Position numbers and translations under genes: made by a program
Assembly: GCA_017882615.1 (NCBI GenBank)
Contig: JADGPD010000002.1
Location: forward strand, 1-64,000
Source: Thermoleophilia bacterium
GTDB taxonomy: Bacteria; Actinomycetota; Thermoleophilia; Gaiellales; Gaiellaceae
Length of the DNA: 64,000 nucleotides
Direction: 5' to 3'
The notes under the pieces: model-generated
Database searches by the model: none
The model's input: the letters and a program-made list of their open reading frames with translations, nothing else
What the model was told of the DNA's origin: nothing
In this document: piece after piece, positions 40,423-50,027 of the stretch
How the letters are laid out: every line of letters starts with the position of its first letter
Position numbering within the stretch: the stretch's first letter is position 1

Positions 40423-41189
40423 GCGGAACTCCTCTCTGTGTCTCTTCTCTCGACTCGGATGGGCGCGAAGGGTGCGGCCTGCTTGATTGCTACCTCGTCC
40501 AGCCTGCCGAGCTCCAGTAGCGCGAGGAAGGCGACGGCTTGCTCGACACGTGAAAGCTCTCCGAGCTCGTTCTCGAAGTCGAAGCGGCTGCGCCCGGCGA
40601 GCAGCGAGCGAAAACGCTGCACGAACTGCTCGAGCGGCGGGTAGCGAAGCGCCATGTGCGCCAGGGAAACCGCTTGCGGCGGCGTGGCAAGCACGCGCAA
40701 GGCGGCGGCCAGCGCAGCGGGATCGTGCGGGGCGACCGGACGGGAGACGGGCGGGCGCAGCGGGGCCGGCCCGAGCCGGAAAAAACGATCTTGCTCCTGC
40801 TCGAGCCTGCTTGTGAGCCAAGCCGCGGCCTCCTTAGTGCGCCGGTAGGCCGCCAGGCGGCGCGCCAGCTCCTCGGCGGCCTCCTCGGGCTCCAGCTCGG
40901 CCAGCTCCGCCGCCTCGTCGTCGAAGAGCAGCCGCGCTTTCAGCTCGAGCAGCGCCGAGACCAAAACGAGGAACTCGCCGCAAGCCTCCAGATCGCTCTC
41001 TCCCAGCTCGCACTCGTCGGCTCCGTTCTCGCTGCGATCGCGCCCGAGCAGCTCCTCGATGAAGGCGAGCACGATGCCGGCCACGTCGATCTCCGCGAGA
41101 TCGATCTCCTCCTTGAGCACAAGGGTCAGAAGGAGGTCGAGGGGACCCTCGAAGGCCTCGAGATCCAGCTCGAGCTCGGCGACACGCAT
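40398..41189 (-). CDS. scpA: Segregation and condensation protein A
   Basis: LDLEAFEGPLDLLLTLVLKEEIDLAEIDVAGI. Confidence 0.95.
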   Translation of the reverse strand: MRVAELELDLEAFEGPLDLLLTLVLKEEIDLAEIDVAGIVLAFIEELLGRDRSENGADECELGESDLEACGEFLVLVSALLELKARLLFDDEAAELAELEPEEAAEELARRLAAYRRTKEAAAWLTSRLEQEQDRFFRLGPAPLRPPVSRPVAPHDPAALAAALRVLATPPQAVSLAHMALRYPPLEQFVQRFRSLLAGRSRFDFENELGELSRVEQAVAFLALLELGRLDEVAIKQAAPFAPIRVERRDTERSSAWTSARSA

Positions 41190-41199
41190 CTCGGCGAGC

Positions 41200-42162
41200 C
41201 TAGCGGCCCGGCCGGACGCGCCCCTTGGGCACGCTCATGCGCGGGCCCTTGACCTTCACCGAGGGCTCTTTCTTCTTCTTTTCCTTCTTCGGCTTCTTCG
41301 GGCCGCGCTTGTTCGGGGGCTCGGTAGGCCCGGGCTCGGCCGGCCCTTCGGCCGCAGGGACGGCGGGCTTGCGGATCAGCTGCCACCAAACGAAGAATCC
41401 CCAGGCGCCGGCGAAGACGAAAATCGAGACCCAGGCATTCAGGCGGAGCCCCAGGAAATGGTGCGCGGGATCGATGCGCAGCAGCTCCATGAAGAAGCGC
41501 ACGAGCGCGTAGTAAGCGACGTAAAGAGAAAAAAGCGCAGGTGCTCGGAGCTTGAAGCGGCGCTCGAGCAGGAGCAGCAGGCCGATGCCGACGAGCGCGA
41601 GCAGAGACTCGTAGAGGAAGGTCGGCTGGAAAGTCGAGAAGCGCTCGTAGCCTGCCGGCCTGTTGACCGGATCGATGTGCAGGCCCCAGGGCAGGCTGGT
41701 CGGCTTGCCGAACAGCTCCTGGTTCCAGTAGTTGCCCCAACGGCCGATTGCCTGTGCGAGCAGAAGCCCGGGCGCAACGATTTCGAGCATCTTCGGGATG
41801 CTCTCGCCGGCTCGGCGGACAACGATCGCGCCGGCTCCTACCCCGAACAGAATCCCGCCGTAAATGCCGAGCCCGCCCTTCCAGACGGCGAACGGCGCCC
41901 ACCAGTGGTGAATCTGCGAGACCTCGTTCCAGCTGGTCGCGTCGTGGTACAGGCGCGCGCCGACGACACCCGCCAGCACGCCCCAGACAGCGACCTGGAA
42001 GATCAGGTCCCAGTTGCCGCCGCGGCGGACGTAGCGCTTCCCGGTCAGCCACATGGCGCCGGCGATGGCCAGCAGCAGCATCAGCCCGTAGAAATGAATC
42101 GTCACCGGTCCCAAACCGATGGTGCTGTGCTCGGGCGACGGAATCGAGCCGAGAAGCGTCAT
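41200..42162 (-). CDS. lgt: Prolipoprotein diacylglyceryl transferase with basic C-terminal tail
   Basis: IHFYGLMLLLAIAGA; AIGRWGNYWNQELFGKPT. Confidence 0.96.
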   Translation of the reverse strand: MTLLGSIPSPEHSTIGLGPVTIHFYGLMLLLAIAGAMWLTGKRYVRRGGNWDLIFQVAVWGVLAGVVGARLYHDATSWNEVSQIHHWWAPFAVWKGGLGIYGGILFGVGAGAIVVRRAGESIPKMLEIVAPGLLLAQAIGRWGNYWNQELFGKPTSLPWGLHIDPVNRPAGYERFSTFQPTFLYESLLALVGIGLLLLLERRFKLRAPALFSLYVAYYALVRFFMELLRIDPAHHFLGLRLNAWVSIFVFAGAWGFFVWWQLIRKPAVPAAEGPAEPGPTEPPNKRGPKKPKKEKKKKEPSVKVKGPRMSVPKGRVRPGR

Positions 42163-42208
42163 GCGCCAATCATCTCAGCTAATGCGGCGACCATGCCGGG
42201 TAGAAGCG

Positions 42209-43213
42209 TCAGCCCCCGCTGGCGAAGGAGCGGATCGATTGCCGGAGCGATCTCGTCGCGGCGGCCACCGCGGTCGGCTCGTAGCCGCAATGAGCGAGAC
42301 AGTTGGCGCAACGGGGGTCGCGGCCGCGGCCGAACTTCTCCCACTCGGTCGTCTCGAGCAGCTCGGCGTAGGAATCGACATAGCCGTCCGCCATCAGGTA
42401 GCAGGGACGCTGCCAGCCGAAGAGCGTGTAACACGGGATGCCCCAGGCCGTGCAATCGAACTCGGCCTTCCCTTCCAGGAAGTCGAGGAAGAGCGGTGTG
42501 TGGTTGAAGCGCCAGCGCTTCCGCGCGCCGTCCGAGAAGAGCTCGCGGAAGAGCTCGCGCGCCTCCTCGACGCCGGGGAAGTGCTGCTGATCGGGCGCCT
42601 GCTCGTAGGCGAAGGCCGGCGAGATCATCATCGAGTCGACGCGAAGCTCGTCGTTCAAGAAGTCGAGTAGCGCTCGTACGTCGGTGACGCTGTCGGCGCT
42701 CGAGACCGTCGTGTTGGTCGTCACCTTGAAACCGCGCCGCTTTGCCTCGCCGATCGCCTCGACGGCCTTGTCGAACACTCCCTCGCGACCGACCCCGGCG
42801 TCGTGCCGCTCACGCAGACCGTCCAAGTGAATGACCCAGGCGAAGTAGGGCGAGGGCCGGAAGAGGTCGAGCTTCTTCTTCAGCAGGATGCCGTTCGTGC
42901 ACAGGTAGACGAACTTCTTGCGCGCGATGAAGGCCCGAACCATCTGCCCGATCTCTGGATGGATGAGCGGCTCGCCGCCTGCGATCGAAACCATCGGGGC
43001 GCCCGACTCCTCGATCGCCTCGAGCGCCTGGGCGACCGGCATGCGCTGGCGCAGAACGTCGCTGGGATACTGGATCTTTCCACAACCGGCGCAGGCGAGA
43101 TTGCACTGAAAGAGCGGCTCGAGCTCTACCAGGAGCGGATAGCGCCGGCGCCCGCGCAGTCGCTGCGAGAACAGGTAGCTGCCCATCTTGAGGCTCTGCC
43201 GCAGGGGGATCAT
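42209..43213 (-). CDS. hpnH: Adenosyl-hopene transferase HpnH (radical SAM)
   Basis: CNLACAGCGKIQYP; WVIHLDGLRERHD; CTAWGIPCYTLFGWQRPCYLMADGY. Confidence 0.93.
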   Translation of the reverse strand: MIPLRQSLKMGSYLFSQRLRGRRRYPLLVELEPLFQCNLACAGCGKIQYPSDVLRQRMPVAQALEAIEESGAPMVSIAGGEPLIHPEIGQMVRAFIARKKFVYLCTNGILLKKKLDLFRPSPYFAWVIHLDGLRERHDAGVGREGVFDKAVEAIGEAKRRGFKVTTNTTVSSADSVTDVRALLDFLNDELRVDSMMISPAFAYEQAPDQQHFPGVEEARELFRELFSDGARKRWRFNHTPLFLDFLEGKAEFDCTAWGIPCYTLFGWQRPCYLMADGYVDSYAELLETTEWEKFGRGRDPRCANCLAHCGYEPTAVAAATRSLRQSIRSFASGG

Positions 43214-44715
43214 TGCTCGGTCAGTTCCCTAGGGAGGCGGAATTGAAGCGACTCGGTTGTGGCTCGCTCCTCGCTCACGGTCACATCGCCCATGCTACTG
43301 ATGACCTCGATCAGGCGGTCGACCAGCCGCTGCGGCGCCGAGGCTCCCGCGGTCACGCCAACCGTCCCCGCGCCCTTGAGCCAGGCAACGTCGACCTGGC
43401 TCTCGTCGTCGACGAGATACGCAGGTGTTCCCTCCCGCTGCGCCACCTCGACCAGCCGACGCGAGTTGGAAGAGGTGCGCGAGCCGACCACCAGCACCAC
43501 GTCGGAGTCGCGCGCGATCGCGCGCACAGCGTGCTGACGGTTGCCCGTCGCGTAACAGATGTCATCGGATCTCGGGCCTTGCAGGGCCGGGTAGCGGCGC
43601 CTCAAAGTCCCGACGATCTCGTTCGTCTCGTCGACGGCCAATGTCGTTTGCGTCAAGAAGCTGACCTTGTCGGGATCGGCGGCCAGGGCGCTCTCTGCGT
43701 CGGCCACGCCGCCGATCAGCACGATCGACTCGGACGCTTCGCCCTTCGTTCCCTCGACCTCCTCGTGCCCGGCGTGCCCGATCAGGAAGATCGTGTCGCC
43801 GCGAGCGGCGAATCGGCGCGCTTCAGCATGCACCTTGCTCACGAGCGGGCAGGTGGCGTCGATCACCTCGAGCCCGCGCTCTTTCGCCGCTCGCCTGACC
43901 GCCGGCGAGACGCCGTGAGCCGAGAAGATGACGACCGCGCCCTCGGGCACCTCGTCGAGCTCGTTCACGAAGACGGCGCCGCGGCTCTCCGCCTCGGCGA
44001 CGACGTGCTCGTTGTGGACGATCTGCTTGCGAACGTAGATCGGCGCCCCGCGCCGCTCCAGCACCAGGTTGACGATCTCGATCGCGCGCTCGACGCCGGC
44101 GCAGAACGAGCGCGGCGCAGCGAGCAGCACCTGCCTGGGCTCGATCGCATCCAGCCACTCGGGCAGGGCCGCGCCGGCCCGGCGCAGGTTGCGCAGGGCG
44201 CGCAGGCCCGCGAACGGAGTGCGCGGGCCGAGCAGGCGCTTTCCCGCCGCATCCACGACGACGCGGAGCACGGCCACGGGCCGGCCGTCCGCCGCCTCGG
44301 CCAGCCAGGCCGATTCCATGTCCGCCGCCACCACTCCCTGGGCCGCTAGCGCCTCGCGCTCGTCTCGACCGACGATGTGCTCGCTGGAGAAGATCGGGCC
44401 GGCGTGAACGCGCAGGCCGCGGCGGCGCAGTGCCGCGATCAAGAGAGCGCTCGCGGGCGTCGGAATCGGCTCGGCTCCGTCACGTCGCAGTTCGGTCGCG
44501 CAAACGATGTCACCCGCTCGCAGCTCGCTCGAGACGCCTGCGCAAAGCCCAACGATCGCCACTGCCTTGGCGTTCTCGACCGCCAGGCCGCGCGCCGCCG
44601 CGATCCGAGCCCGCTCGGCTCCCATGCCCGAGCGCAGTACTCGCCACTCGGGTCGCGCCTTGAGTGCAGCCTGCTCGACTCGCAACGGAGCGAAGACGAG
44701 CAGCGAGCTGCTCAT
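43210..44715 (-). CDS. Fusion of HpnG-like hopanoid phosphorylase and IspH (HMBPP reductase)
   Basis: Phosphorylase half from MSSSLLVFAP (VGLCAGVSSELRAGDIV, ADMESAWLAE); IspH half LLAAPRSFCAGVERAIEIV, QTTLAVDET, CYATGNRQ; single frame. Confidence 0.9.
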   Translation of the reverse strand: MSSSLLVFAPLRVEQAALKARPEWRVLRSGMGAERARIAAARGLAVENAKAVAIVGLCAGVSSELRAGDIVCATELRRDGAEPIPTPASALLIAALRRRGLRVHAGPIFSSEHIVGRDEREALAAQGVVAADMESAWLAEAADGRPVAVLRVVVDAAGKRLLGPRTPFAGLRALRNLRRAGAALPEWLDAIEPRQVLLAAPRSFCAGVERAIEIVNLVLERRGAPIYVRKQIVHNEHVVAEAESRGAVFVNELDEVPEGAVVIFSAHGVSPAVRRAAKERGLEVIDATCPLVSKVHAEARRFAARGDTIFLIGHAGHEEVEGTKGEASESIVLIGGVADAESALAADPDKVSFLTQTTLAVDETNEIVGTLRRRYPALQGPRSDDICYATGNRQHAVRAIARDSDVVLVVGSRTSSNSRRLVEVAQREGTPAYLVDDESQVDVAWLKGAGTVGVTAGASAPQRLVDRLIEVISSMGDVTVSEERATTESLQFRLPRELTEQ

Positions 44716-46577
44716 TCCTCCGCTCCCAGGATGCGACCGAGCGCCATCACCGGGAAGATCTGCCGGTAGAGGTGATAGTTGAGGTTGAAGTCCCAGGGGA
44801 AGCCCGTTCCTGTGAACTGAGGCTCGTCCCAGCCACCATCCGGCCGCTGCGCCTGCACCAGCCAGTCGACCGCGCGCCAGGCGGCCTCGTTCAGCTCGCC
44901 GGCGGCGTGGAAAGCAAGAAGCGCCCAGGCCGTCTGTGAGGCGGTCGAGTCGCCGCGGCCGCGCCAACTGGGATCGCTGTAGGAGCGCATGTCCTCGCCG
45001 AAGCCGCCGTCGGAGTTCTGGATCCGCTCGAGCCAGGCCAGCGCGCGGCGAACGCTCTCGTGCTCGGTCAGTCCCAGGGCGGCGAGCGCCGGCACCGCCG
45101 CGCCCGTCCCGTAGATGAAGTTCGCGCCCCAGCGCCCGAACCAGGATCCATCCGGTTCCTGCGCCTCGAGCAGCCAGTCGAGCCCGCGCCTCGTCTCGCA
45201 CAGATCGCCCATGCCTTCGCGCCCGAGCATCTCGAGCACGTGCGCGGTCACATCCGCGCTGGGCGGATCGGTGACGGCGCCGAAGTCGCAGAAGGGCAGC
45301 CTCGCGGCAAGCCGGCTCGTGTTGTCGACGTCGAAGGCCGCCCAGCCGCCGTCCTTGCTCTGCATGCCGAGCGTCCAGGCCAGGCCGCGTTCACAGGCGT
45401 CGTCCGACGGCTCGTCGCCGGGCAGCGCGCGGCGCAGGGCCGGGATGACGATTGCCGTGTCGTCCACGTCGGGGTAGTTGTCGTTGGCGAACTCGAACGG
45501 GAATCCGCCCGGCTCGAGCTTCCGCCGGCGTACCGACCAGTCGCCGCGGACGCGCACCTCGCAGGAAACCAGCCAGCGGGCGGCGCGCTCGAGCCGGGGG
45601 TCGATCGGCGCCAGGCTCGCGTCGAGCAGAGCCAGCACCGCCAGCCCCGTATCCCAGACCGGCGACTGGCAGGCCTCGATCCTCCGCCCCTGCTCGTCCT
45701 CGATCGTGAAGATGTCGAGACCCGAGAGCGCCTTCGCCAGAGCCGGGTCGTCGAGCGGGCGGCCGAGTGCGTGCAGGGCCACGATCGACCACACCCAGGG
45801 CGGCTGGATCCCGCCCCAGGAGCCGTCGTTCTCCTGGCGATCGAGTACCCAGCGCTCGGCGCGGCGCAGGGCGCGGCGGCGCAGCGCACCGACCGGTCGG
45901 CGCTCGTAGCGGTGAAGGGCACTGTCGAGCCCTACGAAAAGGCGATCCCAGACGTCGTTGATGCGCGGCGCCGAGCTGGCGCCCGTGCGCAGCTCGTCGA
46001 TCGCGAAGGGCGAGCCGGCCTGCGGCTTGAGCGCGCTGACGATCGAGAGGGCGACGATCGTCTGCCTCGCCCAGCAGCCGAAGGTGTAGACGCTGAACGG
46101 AGCGCGCGCGGGAAGCATGATCTGCTCGGGTGGCAGCATCGGCACGTCCTCCCACGACCAGAGCCCGAGCAGCGAGAGCCACATGCGCGTGAAGACGCGG
46201 CTGCGCTCGACGCCGCCGTTTGCGCGAATCAGGATCGCCGCCCGGCGCATGTGCTCGGCCTCGGGAGGATCGCCGGCGAAGCGCAGCGCCAGATAGGCCT
46301 CAACCGTGGTGGAGAGATCGAACGGGCCACCGTAGAAGGTCGCCCAGCTTCCGTCCTCGCGCTGCCGCGAGCGGATCCAGTGTGCGCTCGACTCTGTTTG
46401 CTTCCGATCGAGGATGTCGAGGTAGTAACGGAGGAAGAGATCCTCGGCGTCGATCGTGACGTTCGTCTCGAGCTCGCCCTTCCACCAGCCGTCGGGGTGT
46501 TGGAGATCGAGCAGGTGCGCGCGGGCACGCTCGAGCGTCGTCCGGGCGGACTCGAGAGCGGGAGCGGCTATCGCCAT
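44712..46577 (-). CDS. shc: Squalene-hopene cyclase
   Basis: YPDVDDTAIVIPAL (DxDD), multiple QW motifs such as GGWDEPQFTGTGFP. Confidence 0.97.
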   Translation of the reverse strand: MAIAAPALESARTTLERARAHLLDLQHPDGWWKGELETNVTIDAEDLFLRYYLDILDRKQTESSAHWIRSRQREDGSWATFYGGPFDLSTTVEAYLALRFAGDPPEAEHMRRAAILIRANGGVERSRVFTRMWLSLLGLWSWEDVPMLPPEQIMLPARAPFSVYTFGCWARQTIVALSIVSALKPQAGSPFAIDELRTGASSAPRINDVWDRLFVGLDSALHRYERRPVGALRRRALRRAERWVLDRQENDGSWGGIQPPWVWSIVALHALGRPLDDPALAKALSGLDIFTIEDEQGRRIEACQSPVWDTGLAVLALLDASLAPIDPRLERAARWLVSCEVRVRGDWSVRRRKLEPGGFPFEFANDNYPDVDDTAIVIPALRRALPGDEPSDDACERGLAWTLGMQSKDGGWAAFDVDNTSRLAARLPFCDFGAVTDPPSADVTAHVLEMLGREGMGDLCETRRGLDWLLEAQEPDGSWFGRWGANFIYGTGAAVPALAALGLTEHESVRRALAWLERIQNSDGGFGEDMRSYSDPSWRGRGDSTASQTAWALLAFHAAGELNEAAWRAVDWLVQAQRPDGGWDEPQFTGTGFPWDFNLNYHLYRQIFPVMALGRILGAEE

Positions 46578-47954
46578 CTAGCTCGATCCCTTCGAAAGAG
46601 GAGCAAGCTCGGGGCGTCCTCCGGCCGAGGAGGCGGCGGAGAGATCGGCGAGCGCGAGCTTCGCGGCCGCCAGCCCACTTCGAACGGCGCCTTCCATCGT
46701 CGCCGGCCAGCCGGTGTCTGTCCAGGCGCCGGCCAGGTAGAGGCCGGGCAGATCGGTGCCTGTGACCGGGCGCAGCCGCCGCGAGCCCGGAGTGGCGCGG
46801 AAGGTCGCACGCGGCTCACGCGTAACGGCAAGGTCGAGCAACTCGGCGCTCGCGGCGGCGGGTAGCAGGCGCGCGATCGCGGGCACGAAGCGCTCGCGCA
46901 GCGCCCGAAGCGGCAGGCGGATCTCATCTCGAGCGGCCGAGAGAGAGATCGTTACGAGCTGGCCGTGACTGACACGCGAAGCCGAGGTGCGATCGAACAT
47001 CCACTGCACGGGCGAGTCGAGCGCGGCGACCATCGGTTCGGCGAGCACCGTCCGATCGTAGTGCAGGTGGAGGTTGACGATCGGGCTCGCTCCGAGCCGC
47101 TCGAGGGCGTCGGCATCGACCGCGCCCGCGGGCAGAAGGCCAGGGGCAACCTGATGAGGGACGGCGCAGATGACGACATCGGCCTGCTCGGCACCCTGCT
47201 CCAGCTCCAGCCGAAAGCCGCTGCGCTCGCTTCCGACGGCGCGCACCGGGGCGCCAAGCTCGAGCCGCACTCCTGCGTCCGCGAGCGCCACCGCGGCCGC
47301 CTCGCCGTGCAGTTCTTGCAGCGGTACTGTCGCCGCGCCGATATCGCCCCCGTCCGTCGTCTCGAGCAGAGCGGTCCGAAAAACCTTGAGTGCGGAGGCG
47401 AGCGACGCTTCGGCGGCGCGAAGATTGAGCGTCGCGAGTGCGATCAGCTCCCAGAGCGCGGTGACGGAACGATCGGACTGCCCGTGCCCGTGCAGCCATT
47501 CAGCGAAGCTCTGCTCGTCCAGTGCCGGGCTGTCCGGATCGAGCCGGCGCATCGCAGCCGCGGCGCGCAGAGCCGCAAGGCGCTCTCCCAGCGTGAGCGG
47601 GCGGTAGCGCAGCAGGCTGGACACGAGTTGCAACGGGGCGGGCAGACCGCTGCGCCGCAAAAGCGCGAGCCGGCCCTCCTCGCGCAGAACGGGAACTCGC
47701 AGGCGCGGCTGCAGACTCACCAGCTCGCCGACGCCGAGCCGTTCGAGAAAGCCGAGATAGGCGCTGCAGGCGCGCACGAAAACGTGCTGGCCGTTGTCGA
47801 TCCAGTGGTCGCGGCGCCGGACCGAGAACGTGGCGCCGCCGAGCCGCGTTCGCGCCTCGTAGAGCGTCACGTCAGCGCCGGCGTCTGCACACTCGAGCGC
47901 CGCGGCCAAGCCGGCCAACCCACCGCCGACAACGGCGATCCGGTCGCCGCTCAA
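46578..47954 (-). CDS. hpnE: Hydroxysqualene dehydroxylase HpnE
   Basis: AVVGGGLAGLAAALECADAGADVTLYEAR; LYLAGAWTDTGWPATMEGAVRSG. Confidence 0.93.
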   Translation of the reverse strand: MSGDRIAVVGGGLAGLAAALECADAGADVTLYEARTRLGGATFSVRRRDHWIDNGQHVFVRACSAYLGFLERLGVGELVSLQPRLRVPVLREEGRLALLRRSGLPAPLQLVSSLLRYRPLTLGERLAALRAAAAMRRLDPDSPALDEQSFAEWLHGHGQSDRSVTALWELIALATLNLRAAEASLASALKVFRTALLETTDGGDIGAATVPLQELHGEAAAVALADAGVRLELGAPVRAVGSERSGFRLELEQGAEQADVVICAVPHQVAPGLLPAGAVDADALERLGASPIVNLHLHYDRTVLAEPMVAALDSPVQWMFDRTSASRVSHGQLVTISLSAARDEIRLPLRALRERFVPAIARLLPAAASAELLDLAVTREPRATFRATPGSRRLRPVTGTDLPGLYLAGAWTDTGWPATMEGAVRSGLAAAKLALADLSAASSAGGRPELAPLSKGSS

Positions 47955-48796
47955 AGAGCCGCCCTCACCAGGCTGCGTGCGAGCACCCAGGCCTTCTCGC
48001 TGCTGCGAAGCGACATGCGCCCCCGGAGCACCTTGGCCGGGTTCGAGGCGATTCGCTCGAGCAGGCGCCGGTATGCGCCCGCCATCGCGAGCACGCAGGC
48101 GGCGCTGCGCCGGTCGAGCAGCGGTACGAGCTCGAGGCCGTGCTCGTACCAGGCCAGCCCACGTTCAGCCTCGTACGCGACGACGAGCTCGATCGGCCCC
48201 TCCATCCGCCCCGCGATAATCCGGCACCCGAACCGCTCGAGATCCTCCTCGGGGAGGTAGCGGCGCCCGCGGCTGGTGTCCTCGCACAGATCGCGCAGTA
48301 TGTTCGTGATCTGAAGCGCGACTCCGAGATCGTCGGCGAGTGAGCTCGCCTTCTCGCGATCGTCCGTAATAAAGACTCCGAGCGAGAGCCGACCGATCGA
48401 GCCGGCCACGCAGCGGCAATACTCGACCAGTTCCGGGAAGCTGGCGTAGGTGCGCCCGCGCACGTCCATCTCGGCGCCGTCGATGAGTTCGCCGAAGGCC
48501 GTCAGCGGGATCGGATAGCGCTCGGCGGCGTCCGCCAGCGCGGCCAGCACGCGATCGTCTCTCTCCTCAGGGGAGCGCTCGAGTTGCTCTCGCAGCGAGT
48601 TCAGCTGTCCCAGCTTCTCGTCGCGCGGTAGAGCGCCGTCCGCGATGTCGTCGATCCGGCGCGCCAGCGCGTACACGGCGAAGATCGCCTCGCGCCTATC
48701 GGCCGGGAGAATGCGCATGCCCGCGTAGAAGCTGGAGCCGGAAGTGCGCACGAGCTTGCGGCAGTGCTCGTAGGCCTGTTCGGTAGCGACGCTCAT
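47951..48796 (-). CDS. hpnD: Presqualene diphosphate synthase HpnD
   Basis: SFYAGMRILPADRREAIFAVYALARRIDDIAD; LQITNILRDLCEDTSRGRRYLP. Confidence 0.93.
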   Translation of the reverse strand: MSVATEQAYEHCRKLVRTSGSSFYAGMRILPADRREAIFAVYALARRIDDIADGALPRDEKLGQLNSLREQLERSPEERDDRVLAALADAAERYPIPLTAFGELIDGAEMDVRGRTYASFPELVEYCRCVAGSIGRLSLGVFITDDREKASSLADDLGVALQITNILRDLCEDTSRGRRYLPEEDLERFGCRIIAGRMEGPIELVVAYEAERGLAWYEHGLELVPLLDRRSAACVLAMAGAYRRLLERIASNPAKVLRGRMSLRSSEKAWVLARSLVRAAL

Positions 48797-49662
48797 CTTC
48801 CCGTCCCGAACGCGCGCAGGATCAGTAGAGCGCGGCGGAGGCGGCTCACCGGCGGCGGCCCTGCAAGCACATCGAAGCCTTTGGCGGCGATGCCGTCGAG
48901 CGCCGCGCGACCGCCGCCGACGTAGCCGGCCACTGCCAGACGGGCACGGCCGCGCAGGCGCCCAACCAGCGGAGCGCCCTCGTCGAGCAGCGCGCGGGCG
49001 CGCTTCACCTCGAAGGCAAGGAGGCGGCGCAGGGCATCGTCCGCCTGCACAGCACCAAGCTCGATCGCCTCGACACCGAACTTCTCGAGATCTTCCGCCG
49101 GGATGTACACGCGTCGGCGGCCGTAGTCCTCGGCGACGTCCTGCCAGTGCTCGGCGAGCTGAAGCGCGCTGCAAATCCGGTCGGAGAGCTCGATTCGGTC
49201 GGTCGTCGCCTGCCGAAAGACGTACAGGACGAGCTCGCCGACAGGGTTGGCCGAGAGATCGCAGTAGGCGAGCAGCTCGTCGAAGGTCTCGTAACTCTCC
49301 TTCTCCTGGTCGCGCCGGTTCGCTTCGATCAGGCGCAGGAACGGGTCGCGGGGAAGATCCAGCGCTCGCACGGTAGGCGCGAGCCGTTTCAGGATCGGGT
49401 GCTCGGGCTCGCCCGAGAACGCCCGCTCGAGGTCCTGCTGGAGTCGGTCGAGCAGCGCGAGCCGGTCTCCCTCAAGCTCGTCTCCGATCTGGTCGGCCAG
49501 GCGCGCGAAGCCGTATATCGCCGTCAGGTGAGAGCGCGTCCTCGGTCCGAGCAGGAACATCGCCACGGGGAAGTTCTCGTCGGCGGCGAGCGGAAGGATC
49601 GCTCCCTCGCCCGGCAGGTCTCCAGCACGCTCCCCAGCTTCTCGGCCGAACGCTTCCGTCAT
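48793..49662 (-). CDS. hpnC: Hydroxysqualene synthase HpnC
   Basis: ENFPVAMFLLGPRTRSHLTAIYGFARLADQIGDE; LQLAEHWQDVAEDYGRRRVYIP. Confidence 0.93.
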   Translation of the reverse strand: MTEAFGREAGERAGDLPGEGAILPLAADENFPVAMFLLGPRTRSHLTAIYGFARLADQIGDELEGDRLALLDRLQQDLERAFSGEPEHPILKRLAPTVRALDLPRDPFLRLIEANRRDQEKESYETFDELLAYCDLSANPVGELVLYVFRQATTDRIELSDRICSALQLAEHWQDVAEDYGRRRVYIPAEDLEKFGVEAIELGAVQADDALRRLLAFEVKRARALLDEGAPLVGRLRGRARLAVAGYVGGGRAALDGIAAKGFDVLAGPPPVSRLRRALLILRAFGTGR

Positions 49663-50027
49663 CCGTCCCCAAAACCGTTCTCGCCCTCGCTGATGAGGAC
49701 GGCGCAGATTGTCTGTGGAAGGTAGATGAGCGCGATTCCGTTCTGCCCGCCGGCTCTCCCGATAGCGGCGCGATCGTCGGCCACGACGAGCGGCCGGGCA
49801 CCGCGCTCCGTGACGAGGTCGTGGTTTTCGAAACTAAACTTCAGCTCCGTCTCCCGGTTTCCCGCTGGTTTACTCTTTTCGGCTGAGCTCGCGTGCGGCC
49901 TTGGTCGAGCGTTCCCCTGTACTCCGGCGGTAAAACGCCTTGCAGTTTAGCCTCTTTCTGTGAGAAAACCCCTGCGGAATACCGGGTACGAAGCCGGTAG
50001 CCGACCCATTCGAGCTCATACGTCAAA

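Noticed and set aside
45060-46865. 601-aa plus-strand ORF
   Set aside because: Antisense to squalene-hopene cyclase, which has DVDDTA and QW motifs.
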